A DNA stretch of 64,000 bases from Bartonella krasnovii (GTDB lineage: Bacteria; Pseudomonadota; Alphaproteobacteria; Rhizobiales; Rhizobiaceae): positions 186,001 to 250,000 of the forward strand of contig NZ_CP031844.2 of NCBI RefSeq assembly GCF_003606345.3. The letters run 5' to 3'. A model generated the notes under the pieces. The model did no database searches, was not told the origin of the DNA, and saw only the letters and a program-made list of their open reading frames with translations. Position 1 is the first letter of the stretch, and each line of letters opens with the position of its first letter. Below are positions 1 to 8,344 of the stretch, piece after piece. A program made the translations under genes and the position numbers.

Positions 1-300
1 AAAATCTATTGAGCACCACTATTTTTATGCTTATGGAGTTAAAAGCCACTACCATCACATATTTTGTCAACACCCAATTTTGTGACAAACCTTGGTACTC
101 TTCATAAGAGGCGTTTTAAATTGTACAGTTTCACTCTACTTAAGCGTGCCCACTTGTAATATGCACAAATAATAAATGGTTTTGGTTAATTCAACATAAG
201 AGAATTTTATGCTATTTGGGGGGATAATTCAATATAGATAACGCCATATTATCATTATAAATCAAAATGTTGTAGACTTAAGATATAAAAAATGATCACG
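1..300. repeat. Degenerate dispersed repeat, family A, copy 1
   Basis: This AT-rich stretch shares ordered blocks with copies near 2150, 7565, 13950, 21560, 28690 and 43560. The blocks are a CAAATCTATT-like start, TTTATGCTTATG, ACATTTTGTCAA, CATAAGAGGC followed by T-rich sequence, a GTAATATGCAC-like block, GGTTTTGGTTA, and a closing TATCATTATAAATCA. The copies differ strongly, so they are old. I see no gene in 1-825 apart from this repeat; a second weak match to the closing block lies near 560-590. Seen by eye only, without an alignment program. Confidence 0.45.
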
Positions 301-825
301 ATTATACTGAGCAATACAAAGAATGATATCTAGAAACAAGTTAGCAAAAGCATGCTTTTGTTCAAGTCAAAATATTATAATCACTTGCGTTTAAAGGGAT
401 TCATAAGAAAAAGTACCTTTTTCAAGACTTTTATCCATATATCAACTTCATTTATGATATGGAGGCGGATAATTTAACTTAATTGTACCATGAACAAATT
501 TGAAATGGGATAAGCTTGTGATACTGAGAGCACTCATTCAATAGGGGGAATAATAAATTATACCTATAAATCAATAGGTTGATATGATACCTGTGACCTT
601 TATTGTCCCACAGACGATACTTCGTGCTTTTATTCATTGCCAAACAAGTGTTTTCTATGTTGATTAGGCAGGGTAATTTGCATTTATTTTAAAATTAAAA
701 TGCTCCAAAGCTGTGTTTTTTTCAGAATTCTCACTTTTTATCTATAAACATGCTATTTTTTCTGGAAATTGGCAATGAAGACGCTAGGTAAAATCCATTA
801 TGGATATTTCTACGAGGTTAAATTT

Positions 826-1155
826 ATGAACATAAAATATTTTATTACAGCTTTTGCTACTCTTTCTTCAATCTCTTTTGCTCAAGGGTCAGGCCTTTCG
901 TCTTCTCACAAGTTTATAGAGGGCATATCTGCTGTTGTTCTTCCTAAAGATCTTTTTTTTAGGGAACAGTTGAGCAAGATCTTATCTGAAGTTGTTCAAA
1001 TGGAACTTTCTTGCATAAATAACAGTCAATGCATGACAGCAGCGAAGTTAGTACCTGTGTCACATTCTGGTAAAAAAAAGTTTCCAAAACCTAAAAAAAG
1101 ACCAGAAAAAAAAAGCCGGCCAAACTTATTTGAACGAAGTCCAATGAGTTATTAA
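826..1155 (+). CDS. Small secreted or periplasmic protein, unknown
   Basis: An open frame of 109 residues starting at ATG 826. An in-frame ATG 57 bases upstream would put extra residues before an obvious signal peptide, so 826 is preferred; ACGAGG at 812-817 could be its ribosome binding site. The N-terminus (MNIKYFITAFATLSS...SFA) looks like a Sec signal peptide cut near residue 19. The mature part has a Cys pair about seven residues apart and a very basic tail (KKKFPKPKKRPEKK) over the last third. I recognise no family. The frame ends abruptly after the basic tail in a region of decay, so it may be a truncated remnant of a longer protein. That it is secreted is inference from the signal peptide. 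Confidence 0.5.
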   Translation: MNIKYFITAFATLSSISFAQGSGLSSSHKFIEGISAVVLPKDLFFREQLSKILSEVVQMELSCINNSQCMTAAKLVPVSHSGKKKFPKPKKRPEKKSRPNLFERSPMSY

Positions 1156-2441
1156 AAAGTAAGAAAGCAACACCAGAAAGTTTATGTCTGGGAATTGAAT
1201 AAAGGAGATATTGTTTATCGCTTTAAAACAGGGGGAGTTATTTATTTGCGAAGGGTATTATGATTATCTGCGGGGAATGAATGGTGCTGTTTGGGAAAGA
1301 TAAGGGTAGGGAGGTTTTGGTGAAAGAATCCACTGTAGAATGGCGCCTGCCCGTTATAAATTTCATTGAATTATATAACGTGGAGATTTTGGATTATTCT
1401 ATTATGTATGTCACAAATTCTCTCATTTGAAGTTTGGTTATATAAAGGCATATAAATCCCCTTTATTTAAGTGTTTTTAGGATACGAGTTGGATCAACAA
1501 TAGGATTTGGTCCATACGCCCTTGAGTTAAGTAAATCACATGAGTGGGAAAACTAAGACAAGCCCGTTTAGCAAGAATTTTGGTTGTTTGCTGGCAGGTT
1601 TCAATTATAGACAAAATATTTTTTGTTTGTCTGTGATTTAAAATATCAGAGAGCTTTTCTGCCAAATTCATGATTTGTAAAGCAAGGTTTTGTTTGAAAA
1701 CTTTAAGAAAAAGACTCTCATTTTTTCAGCTTGAGGGAGGTTTTCATATAAGTTTCAATGTTTATAAATTGTTTTTTCAATTTAGTTTATAAAGAGGATG
1801 AAATTGAGTGCCGACAAAGAAGGTTGAAGCTTTGAAAAAAGAATTTCTATAGGGTTGAGATAAAAAAGGTCAATCTTTCAAAAACAATAAATGCTTAAAG
1901 TAAAAACAAAGAGCGGGTAAATTGAATATGATTTTGTTGTAATCCATGAAGTATTTAAAACTTTGTTTATGTGCGGATACATCCTTTATAATAAAAAACT
2001 CTCAAAGAGCTATGCGTATTTTGTCTTCCAAATAATGAGCTAAACACATTGTTTGTATAAATATTTGTATGAATTTAAATGGCACAGTTGCATTTGACTT
2101 GTTCTCAAGATCGTAATAGTTTTCTCACTGTCCTTGATATTAAGAGCTCTCATAAGAAGTCATTTTAAACTTTTTTACGGTTTTACACGCACACACCTGC
2201 TCGTTTGTAATGTGGAAGTGGGTGGTTTTGGTTACTTTAAATAAAATGATTTAAGATGAGAGTATCTTTTCCATAGACAATAGCACATGCTTTCTACGGT
2301 GATGCCATAGTTTTTTTTAAATGCGTAAAGAAGAAAAATGTGGCGAGAGGAACGCATTTGTGCATGGGTATCGTTTCATTTTCATTGGCTACAGATCAAG
2401 CAATTAAGAGCACTTTGATTGGATTTTTGTTTTTTTTATAA
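1156..2441. other. Gene-poor AT-rich interval
   Basis: No convincing intact gene. A short minus-strand frame (1477-1671, 64 codons) continues upstream without a start and becomes readable again only after a frame change near 1725. It could be the tail of an unidentified dead gene, but I cannot name it. A block at 2150-2260 (CTCATAAGAAG, CTCGTTTGTAATGTG, GGTTTTGGTTACTT) is a partial copy of dispersed repeat family A. Confidence 0.4.
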
Positions 2442-2463
2442 GTGTATCATTTTTACTACAGAT
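2442..2463 (+). promoter_or_regulatory. H-box-like element upstream of hbp gene 1
   Basis: The sequence GTGTATCATTTTTACTACAG, followed by AT, lies about 65 bases before the first hbp start. Nearly the same block (TCATTTTT, A or G, CTACAG) recurs before the other two intact hbp genes at a similar distance. A conserved H-box in hbp promoters, bound by the iron-responsive regulator Irr, has been described in Bartonella quintana. The sequence identity is observed; assignment to the H-box and Irr is inference. Confidence 0.65.
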
Positions 2464-2528
2464 ATCTGAAGTTTGGGCTCTATATGACATGACGTGTTCA
2501 AATAAATATTCAGCTATGGAGAAAAAAT

Positions 2529-3374
2529 ATGAATATGAAATGGTTAATAACAGCTTCTGCTTTCGCTTTTGTTTCAGTTTCAGCGGCGCAAGCAGCAGAT
2601 GTTATTGTTCCCCCAAATCCAACACCGGTTGCTCCCGTTATTGTTGCTCCAACTTTTTCTTGGACAGGTTTTTACGTTGGTGGGCAGATTGGTGGTTTTT
2701 CGGGTAAAACGAAGATGGATATTCTTGCTAAAGGACAAAGGATTCCAGTAAATAATGATTATTTACCTAAATTATCTGGTTTTATGGGTGGTCTTTACGG
2801 AGGTTCCAATATCGATCTCGGCAATGGCCTTATTTTAGGTGTCGATACAGATATCATGTGGTCTAATAAAGATGACAAAAAGACAGGAGAAACATTTGTC
2901 ATTACTCCAGATCAGTTCAGTTATATTAAGAAGATATTAAAAGACGCTTCAATTAATATTGATGAAAAGGCACTCAAAAATGGTGCTAAACGAACACACA
3001 GTTTCACTTTTAAAGAAAAGTGGGCTGGTGCAACGCGGGTACGTATTGGTTTTGCTGCTGAACGTATTATGCCTTATGTTGCTGGTGGTATTGCTTATAC
3101 ACAGCTTCAAGATAATATATCGATTTCCATAACAGGCAAAGATTCAGACAAAGATTCAGAGAAAGTCATAGCTTCTGGTGCTCTGTCCGATGAGACAAAG
3201 ACCCTTGTTGGTTACACCCTTGGGGCTGGTGTTGATTTAGCTATGACCAATAATATTATTGTCCGTGCGGAATATCGTTACTCCGATTTTGGTAAAAAGA
3301 AATTCTCAAATGATAAATATGAGACTTCTTACAAAACCAATGATTTCCGTGTTGGTGTTGCTTACAAATTCTAA
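2529..3374 (+). CDS. Hemin-binding outer membrane protein (Hbp/Omp31 family)
   Basis: A 281-residue outer membrane beta-barrel of the Bartonella Hbp (Pap31/Omp31-like) family, whose members bind hemin at the cell surface. A signal peptide ends at AQA (about residue 22), followed by a Pro-rich linker and the family hallmark FSWTGFYVGGQIGGF. Strand-like repeats follow (WAGATRVRIGFA, MPYVAGGIAYTQLQ, VRAEYRYSDFGKKKF), and the protein ends in VGVAYKF with the C-terminal Phe expected for BAM-assembled barrels. The start is the ATG after GGAGAAAAAAT. It is the first of three intact hbp genes and has its own H-box-like element and terminator, so it is probably transcribed alone. By order it could match hbpC of the hbpCAB cluster reported in B. 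quintana; that match is inferred. Confidence 0.93.
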   Translation: MNMKWLITASAFAFVSVSAAQAADVIVPPNPTPVAPVIVAPTFSWTGFYVGGQIGGFSGKTKMDILAKGQRIPVNNDYLPKLSGFMGGLYGGSNIDLGNGLILGVDTDIMWSNKDDKKTGETFVITPDQFSYIKKILKDASINIDEKALKNGAKRTHSFTFKEKWAGATRVRIGFAAERIMPYVAGGIAYTQLQDNISISITGKDSDKDSEKVIASGALSDETKTLVGYTLGAGVDLAMTNNIIVRAEYRYSDFGKKKFSNDKYETSYKTNDFRVGVAYKF

Positions 3375-3396
3375 CAGATGATCAGTTAAATAACAA

Positions 3397-3423
3397 AGAG
3401 GCTCTGTCAAGGAGAGAGCCTCT
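3397..3423 (+). terminator. Rho-independent-type terminator after hbp gene 1
   Basis: AGAGGCTC and GAGCCTCT form a perfect 8-base-pair stem around an 11-base loop, 23 bases after the hbp stop; a short T-containing tail follows. Nearly the same hairpin follows the second hbp. Confidence 0.75.
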
Positions 3424-3429
3424 ATCATT

Positions 3430-3700
3430 TTAATGTTGCTATATTATCACACATCCCATATTTTATCGTAGATATGAAAAAGGATTATTAGGGTTTTATT
3501 TAAAAAATTTTATAAACAATAAACAAAAATTACATTTAAAATCAATAATTTATTTATATTCACAGTTTATAGTTTCCCGTATAAAACGAAATTATGAAGT
3601 GATTATATCCTCGGCAAACTCTCCATTTCCTGTGACTGTGTCATTTTTACTACAGCTTTTCTCCGTGTTATCTTGTAGCACTGTGCTCATAATAAATTAG
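3430..3700 (+). repeat. Duplicated hbp intergenic spacer, copy 1
   Basis: From the terminator to the start of the second hbp this spacer aligns, block by block, with 4627-4890 behind the second hbp. Shared blocks are GCTATATTATCACACATCC, a run ending in CAGTGATTTTAT-like sequence, and CTCCATTT through CAGTGCTCATAA. It shows that the unit of hbp amplification was gene plus spacer plus promoter. Confidence 0.7.
3638..3655 (+). promoter_or_regulatory. H-box-like element upstream of hbp gene 2
   Basis: GTGTCATTTTTACTACAG lies 57 bases upstream of the hbp start and is nearly identical to the blocks before the other two hbp genes. The spacer downstream ends with AGGAGC, a ribosome binding site for ATG 3712. 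Role inferred from the H-box described for B. quintana hbp promoters. Confidence 0.65.
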
Positions 3701-3711
3701 GAGCAAAGTTT

Positions 3712-4548
3712 ATGAATATAAAATCTTTAGTAACAACTTCTGTTATCGCTATAGCTACAGCTTCTGCAGCACAAGCTGCTGATGTTATCATCCCTCGTGA
3801 AACAGCCCCAGCAGTGATTACAGCAGCCCCTGCCTATTCTTGGACAGGTTTTTATATCGGTGGTCAAGTTGGAAACTTTTCAAGTAAAGTTGATATATAT
3901 GATTCAGAATCAAAAAAGAAAATTTCAGATAAAGATTGGACAGCTAAGCCTTCCGGTTTTATGGGTGGTATCTATGTAGGCTCTAACGTAGATCTTGGAA
4001 ATGGTATTATTCTAGGTGTTGAAACCGATGCAGTCTGGGCAGACCGCGAAGAATCAAAAAGCTCTTCAACAGTCATTGGGACAGATGGTCTTGCTGATTT
4101 TAAAGATGAGCTTACAGCAGCTAAAGCTACGTATGCTTCAGGGAAAAAAATCGATGATATCAAGACGGATGACAAACGTGTAGAGGGGTTCTCTTTAAAA
4201 GAAAAATGGTCTGGTGCTACACGCGTTCGCGTTGGTTTTGCAGCGGTTGATCGTATTATGCCTTATGTTGCTGGTGGTATTGCTTATACACAGCTGCAGT
4301 GGGTCGATTTCCTTAAGGCAGAAACAGCTGGTGGTACTGAAGTCGCTTCTGCTAAGCTATCTGATCACTCAAAAACGTTTGTTGGTTTCACCATTGGTGG
4401 TGGTGTTGATTTCGCAATGACAGACAATGTTCTGTTGCGTGCTGAATACCGTTACTCAGACTACGGTAAAAAAGCATTTAAAAAGGATGGGGATAAAGTA
4501 GCTTACAGAACCAATGATTTCCGTGTTGGTGTTGCTTACAAATTCTAA
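3712..4548 (+). CDS. Hemin-binding outer membrane protein (Hbp/Omp31 family)
   Basis: A 278-residue paralogue of the preceding Hbp. Signal peptide to AQA (about residue 22), then the linker, the AYSWTGFYIGGQVGNF hallmark and the SGFMGGIYVGSNVDLG segment. A variable charged loop at residues 105-155 is followed by WSGATRVRVGFA, MPYVAGGIAYTQLQ, LLRAEYRYSDYGKK and the C-terminal VGVAYKF. The last 14 codons are almost the same as those of the first hbp, a sign of duplication or gene conversion. The variable loops between strands are the likely surface-exposed parts. AGGAGC precedes the ATG. It sits within duplicated spacers. By order it could be hbpA of an hbpCAB cluster (inference). Confidence 0.93.
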   Translation: MNIKSLVTTSVIAIATASAAQAADVIIPRETAPAVITAAPAYSWTGFYIGGQVGNFSSKVDIYDSESKKKISDKDWTAKPSGFMGGIYVGSNVDLGNGIILGVETDAVWADREESKSSSTVIGTDGLADFKDELTAAKATYASGKKIDDIKTDDKRVEGFSLKEKWSGATRVRVGFAAVDRIMPYVAGGIAYTQLQWVDFLKAETAGGTEVASAKLSDHSKTFVGFTIGGGVDFAMTDNVLLRAEYRYSDYGKKAFKKDGDKVAYRTNDFRVGVAYKF

Positions 4549-4588
4549 TTTCATAAAAACAAAGTTATAATTATGAAATAAATCTTTC

Positions 4589-4615
4589 AGAGGCTCTGTC
4601 AAAGATAGAGCCTCT
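4589..4615 (+). terminator. Rho-independent-type terminator after hbp gene 2
   Basis: AGAGGCTC and GAGCCTCT form the same 8-base-pair stem as behind the first hbp, with a slightly different loop, followed by ACTTTTTC. Confidence 0.78.
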
Positions 4616-4626
4616 ACTTTTTCTGT

Positions 4627-4890
4627 GCTATATTATCACACATCCTATATTTATTTACGGATGTAAAAGATACTCTTCTTTTCTTAAAAATTTCTCATAA
4701 ACGATAGATAATAATCACGCTGTGTATTCAAAGTTTTATCTATGTTTATAACCTGCAATTTCTTATACGAAGTGAAACTATGCAGTGATTTTATTTTGGA
4801 TCATTCTCCATTTTTTATGATTATATTATTTTTTCACGACAAGGTTTCTTCGTTTAAACTTATAATACAGTGCTCATAAATAATTACCCA
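4627..4890 (+). repeat. Duplicated hbp spacer and promoter, copy 2, with no gene behind it
   Basis: Aligns with 3430-3700. The promoter portion (4806-4890) can be matched to 3621-3703 from CTCCATTT to CAGTGCTCATAA, but the H-box has mutated to TTATATTATTTTTTCACGAC. No hbp coding sequence follows. Together with the hbp C-terminal fragment at 8018 this suggests a fourth hbp stood here and decayed. Confidence 0.65.
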
Positions 4891-6189
4891 ATTAAAAAAT
4901 CCATTAAGCTCTTTCAGAAAGTTTCTAACCATTGCTGGTGTTTTTTTACAACGCTCAATATCAACTATAATACATTTCTTATTAATTGCTTGGTATGAAA
5001 TATTGCCTATTGTACATCAGACTGAGTTCTCTCTTTCTTGTGGCCAATTTAGAGAGGCTATGCAATCAAATTCAAGTTTAGATTTAATGTTCTTACCCCA
5101 TCTGTCGATAGAAAAGAAAGGGATCATGCCACCGCTTTGGGGAGAGAGCTTGTAGATTTTTTAGTTAGAGGATTAAAGTCGTAGGCATTGGCAATAAAAA
5201 GAAAAATAGCAAACCTCTTCAAGAGAGATATTTTCGACACTTTTATTACCAATATAAGTTTTCATCATAGTTTTTCAAAGTTCGTCATAAGAAAAAAACA
5301 TATTCTTTACTATAGTAGCAATTATAAATTTATCATTATTGTTTTTTATTTCATGTGCAATTTCCCTATGGTGTAAATCACACTTTTGTTCTTGAAAAAT
5401 TATTTTTGTTTTTAGAAAGAGGAGAGATGTCTTCAGGGATTCTCGTATTTTCGCAAATATAGGTTAATCCACAAATCTCGGTATATCTAGAAATCTTAAC
5501 TTTACGTAAACTTCAGGATTTCCGTAAACTTGATCACAGATTTTAGAATAAAGATATATTTTTTACATTATCATAAACACGAGCATAATCATACCCTCAG
5601 TAATTATCATTATAAGATAGTTTTCTTCTTTTCAATATAACCACCTAGATCATCAGCCTTGATATAACCAAAATCACTTAAGGCACAAAAGTGGTGTAAA
5701 GTAATGCCATAAAAAGTAAGGGTTTTATTCGTAAATTTGTATTTTTACAGACTCTTGTTTATTAACAAGTACAGTTTTATTTACCATGTTAGAGGGCATT
5801 CTAGTGTTTTTTTTGATATAGTTTTCATAGTGAAATCATTGTCGTGATTTAAATTTTCCATTAACACTCTATAAGGAATACTGGGTGTTAGAAAACATGA
5901 CATATAGTCCGTTACTATGCTGTTTTATTGTCAATTAACTTATGCATTTCTTAAATATTTTTTTCAAATCGATAGCTTAAAAATGTCCTCTATTCTAGTC
6001 AGTTTTTTCTATCAATTTTTATAGCTATAATTTTCTATAAATGGCTTGTGTATTTTTTTAATTTTTGCTTTTTATAAGATTAGAAATATTCTTATTCACG
6101 TACCTTAACGCCTAAAAGCATTACAACGCCTTCTAAAGGAAACCATAGTCCTTTTTTGGGGGGGTAGATACTGCATTACCATTCATAGT
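4891..6189. other. Decayed interval without a gene
   Basis: Very AT-rich, with stops in all frames. The only frame of some length (5188-5376) has low-complexity Ile/Phe/Lys content and no ribosome binding site, so I reject it. This interval lies where the body of a lost fourth hbp would be expected, but I could not read any Hbp motif in it. Confidence 0.4.
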
Positions 6190-7944
6190 ATTATTGTTGA
6201 TGGGGGCAGGCATATAAAGAAGAGCTCCATAGCAGCAGTCACAGATCCTTATATTGGAAGATGTATAAGTCTTGCTAATATCCAGATTTTAATCAAGCAA
6301 TTGACCAAGGTTTATTTGGATAAAGGCTATGTTACAGCGCGTTTTTATATTCCAGATCAAGATATCAAAAACAGTAAGACGCTCAAGCTTGTTGTTGTTG
6401 AGGGAAAGCTTTCGGATATTTATTACAATAGTTTTCCGGCTTCTGCTTACAATAATGTTGTGTGGAGTGCTTTTCCGGGGCTTAAAGGCCATATTCTCAA
6501 TATGCGCGATATTGAACAGGGGCTTGATCAAATCAACAGGCTTTTTTAGCGCACGCTCAAAGTGAGCTTCTTTCGGGTGGTGAAGAGGGGAGCACCATTG
6601 TCAATATTAACAATCAATCGGATAAAGCTTTTAAGGTTACTGTTTTCCATGATAATTTAGGACAATCTTCCACGGGTTACGCCCGGTATTATGCGGGTTT
6701 AAAGCTAGAAAATATTTTAAGTCTCAATGATGCATGGGATTTTGGTTATCAACGGAGTCAAACAGATTATTGGAGTGGGAGTAAGCAAGAAGGCCATAGC
6801 AATAACATTTCAGCAAGTGTAAGTATCTCATACGGTTATTGGACCTTCGGTTTGAATGGCACTGTTTATAATTACCAAAGCATTATCCATGGCAATTTTA
6901 CAGATATTGAGACGACAGGGGGTTCCAGTGAGTTACATGCCAGTACAAGTAGGGTTCTCCACCGCGATAGTGTTTCTTTGACGACTTTGAATTTAGCTCT
7001 TTCCTACAAAATAACCAACAATTACCTTCTTGGGAATAAAATTGAAGAGGGGAGCCGCCAATATAGTGTTGCCAATTTGAGGATATCACATTCTCGTCAG
7101 ATGTTAGGAAAAACCTGGATTTTTGATATTAGTTATTTGCAAGGACTTTCGCTTTTTCATTCGATTAAAAAAACTGCTCCAGGAGCGGGGATACAGAGCC
7201 TCAATTTGCCAAATTTACTGGTACGATCAGTGTCATGATGCCCTTTCAGGTGAGTGGGTGGAATTTTGTCTTAAACAATTTTTTCAGTGGGCAATATTCA
7301 CCGCAATAATTTATTGGCGGCAGAGCAGATATCTTTTGGGGGTGCTTCCAATGTTCGTGGCACGCGTGAGAGTTTTATTTTTAGCAATAACAGTTTTTTA
7401 TCCGTAATGACTTGAGGCTGCGTACCATTCCGTGGCGCAACAATGGGGTTCTTAAAAAGACTTTTGGAGAACGTCGCCCTTATATTGGCTTGGACTATGG
7501 TCGTGTTTTTGCACAACCTTTGTATGATTTTACAAGCCGGCACCATCGTTATATTTGCTAGCTCCCAATGTCGCCAGACCTTGCTTAAGACGGTTCATAA
7601 GAGACATTTTTTAGTCTTTTTTATATAGTCTTTTCCTACCACTACAGCCCTGCTTTTGATGTGAAAGAAAATTTTTTTATTGATTTTAAGATAAACAGAT
7701 TTGAAATAAAAGAATCTTACGATGTTCGAAGCTATCATTCAACATGCAAAACAGCAAATTATCATTATAAATCAATTTATTGTCATGAATGAACAGCTTG
7801 CCGGTTGGACTAGCGAGTGTTAAGCTTGCAGGGAGTATGATTTCTCTTGATGCCAGTTATTCCATATTTTCTGAAGCACATTTAAGCACAAAAAGTCAGA
7901 CACATTTTTGCGCTTTTGTTTTTTATGATTTCAGATACAAATAG
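6190..7944 (+). pseudogene. Broken FhaC/ShlB-type two-partner secretion transporter
   Basis: Remnant of an outer membrane TpsB transporter, which exports a large filamentous adhesin or hemolysin. Reading frame 1 from about 6190 gives a POTRA domain (PYIGRCISLANIQ, YLDKGYVTARFYIPDQDI, LKLVVVEGKLSDI). It breaks at a T6 run (6542-6547) into frame 3, which encodes the barrel start (SELLSGGEEGSTIVNINNQ, HDNLGQSSTGYARYYAGLK). It shifts again near 7205 (TGTISVMMPFQVSGWNF), near 7300 (EQISFGGASNVRGTRES, the conserved barrel-plug motif) and near 7400 (RPYIGLDYGRVFAQP). The last part (QLAGW, then ASVKLAGSMISLDASYS) lies beyond an inserted repeat. There is no start codon, no stretch reads through, and no intact TpsA partner is in the window. 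Confidence 0.88.
7565..7785. repeat. Dispersed repeat family A, copy inside the fhaC pseudogene
   Basis: Contains GGTTCATAAGAGACATTTTTTA, a GATGTGAAAGAAAATTTTTTTA block, TTGATTTTAAGATAAACAG plus TTTGAAAT, and the closing TTATCATTATAAATCA. The same order is found near 14160-14310 and partly near 43720-43860. On either side the sequence reads as neighbouring parts of one FhaC-type barrel (YDFTSRH before, QLAGW after), so this copy appears to have inserted into the gene. Confidence 0.55.
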
Positions 7945-8017
7945 AACATTAAAGATATACTATGTTATTAAATAGATGAAACTTTGATGGTATTTGGGTA
8001 AAAAAGTCAATGATTAT

Positions 8018-8193
8018 TTTACTATTTGGGCTGGCATTGATTTATCAATGATAAGCAATATTCTGTTATGTGTAGAATACTGTTATTAAGTTTAGGTAAA
8101 ATAAATTTATAAAAAATATTACTATTAACAGTTATACGAAAATTGAATGAAAATGGACCCAACTTTAAGACACATAATTTTAGTATGATTTAG
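8018..8193 (+). pseudogene. C-terminal fragment of a fourth hbp
   Basis: Frame reads FTIWAGIDLSMISNILLCVE followed by YCY, then a stop. The intact neighbour has the matching FTIGGGVDFAMTDNVLLRAE followed by YRY. After a frame change it continues as SLGKINL (compare SDFGKKKF) and then KTHNFSMI (compare KTNDFRVGV) before a stop at 8191. The upstream body is lost. The fragment lies between the fhaC remnant and the promoter of the third intact hbp, so it is part of the old cluster rather than a stray copy. Confidence 0.75.
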
Positions 8194-8270
8194 TTGATAA
8201 ATTTTCATTAAGTGCAAAATTAAATAGTTAAGAAGCCTTGTTTTCATAATTTCTTTATTTTTTTGTGAGT

Positions 8271-8290
8271 GTGTCATTTTTGCTACAGAT
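8271..8290 (+). promoter_or_regulatory. H-box-like element upstream of hbp gene 3
   Basis: GTGTCATTTTTGCTACAGAT, 55 bases before ATG 8345, matches the blocks before the other two intact hbp genes with one change (G for A). Assigned to the H-box by analogy with B. quintana. Confidence 0.65.
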
Positions 8291-8344
8291 ATTTCAAAAA
8301 AGATGCTCTATATACATTTCATTTTGGATATTTGGAGAGATTTT

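Noticed and set aside
2489..2751. Two + strand frames overlapping the first hbp start
   Set aside because: They overlap the strong hbp frame in other frames and are Cys/Trp- or Leu-rich shadows.
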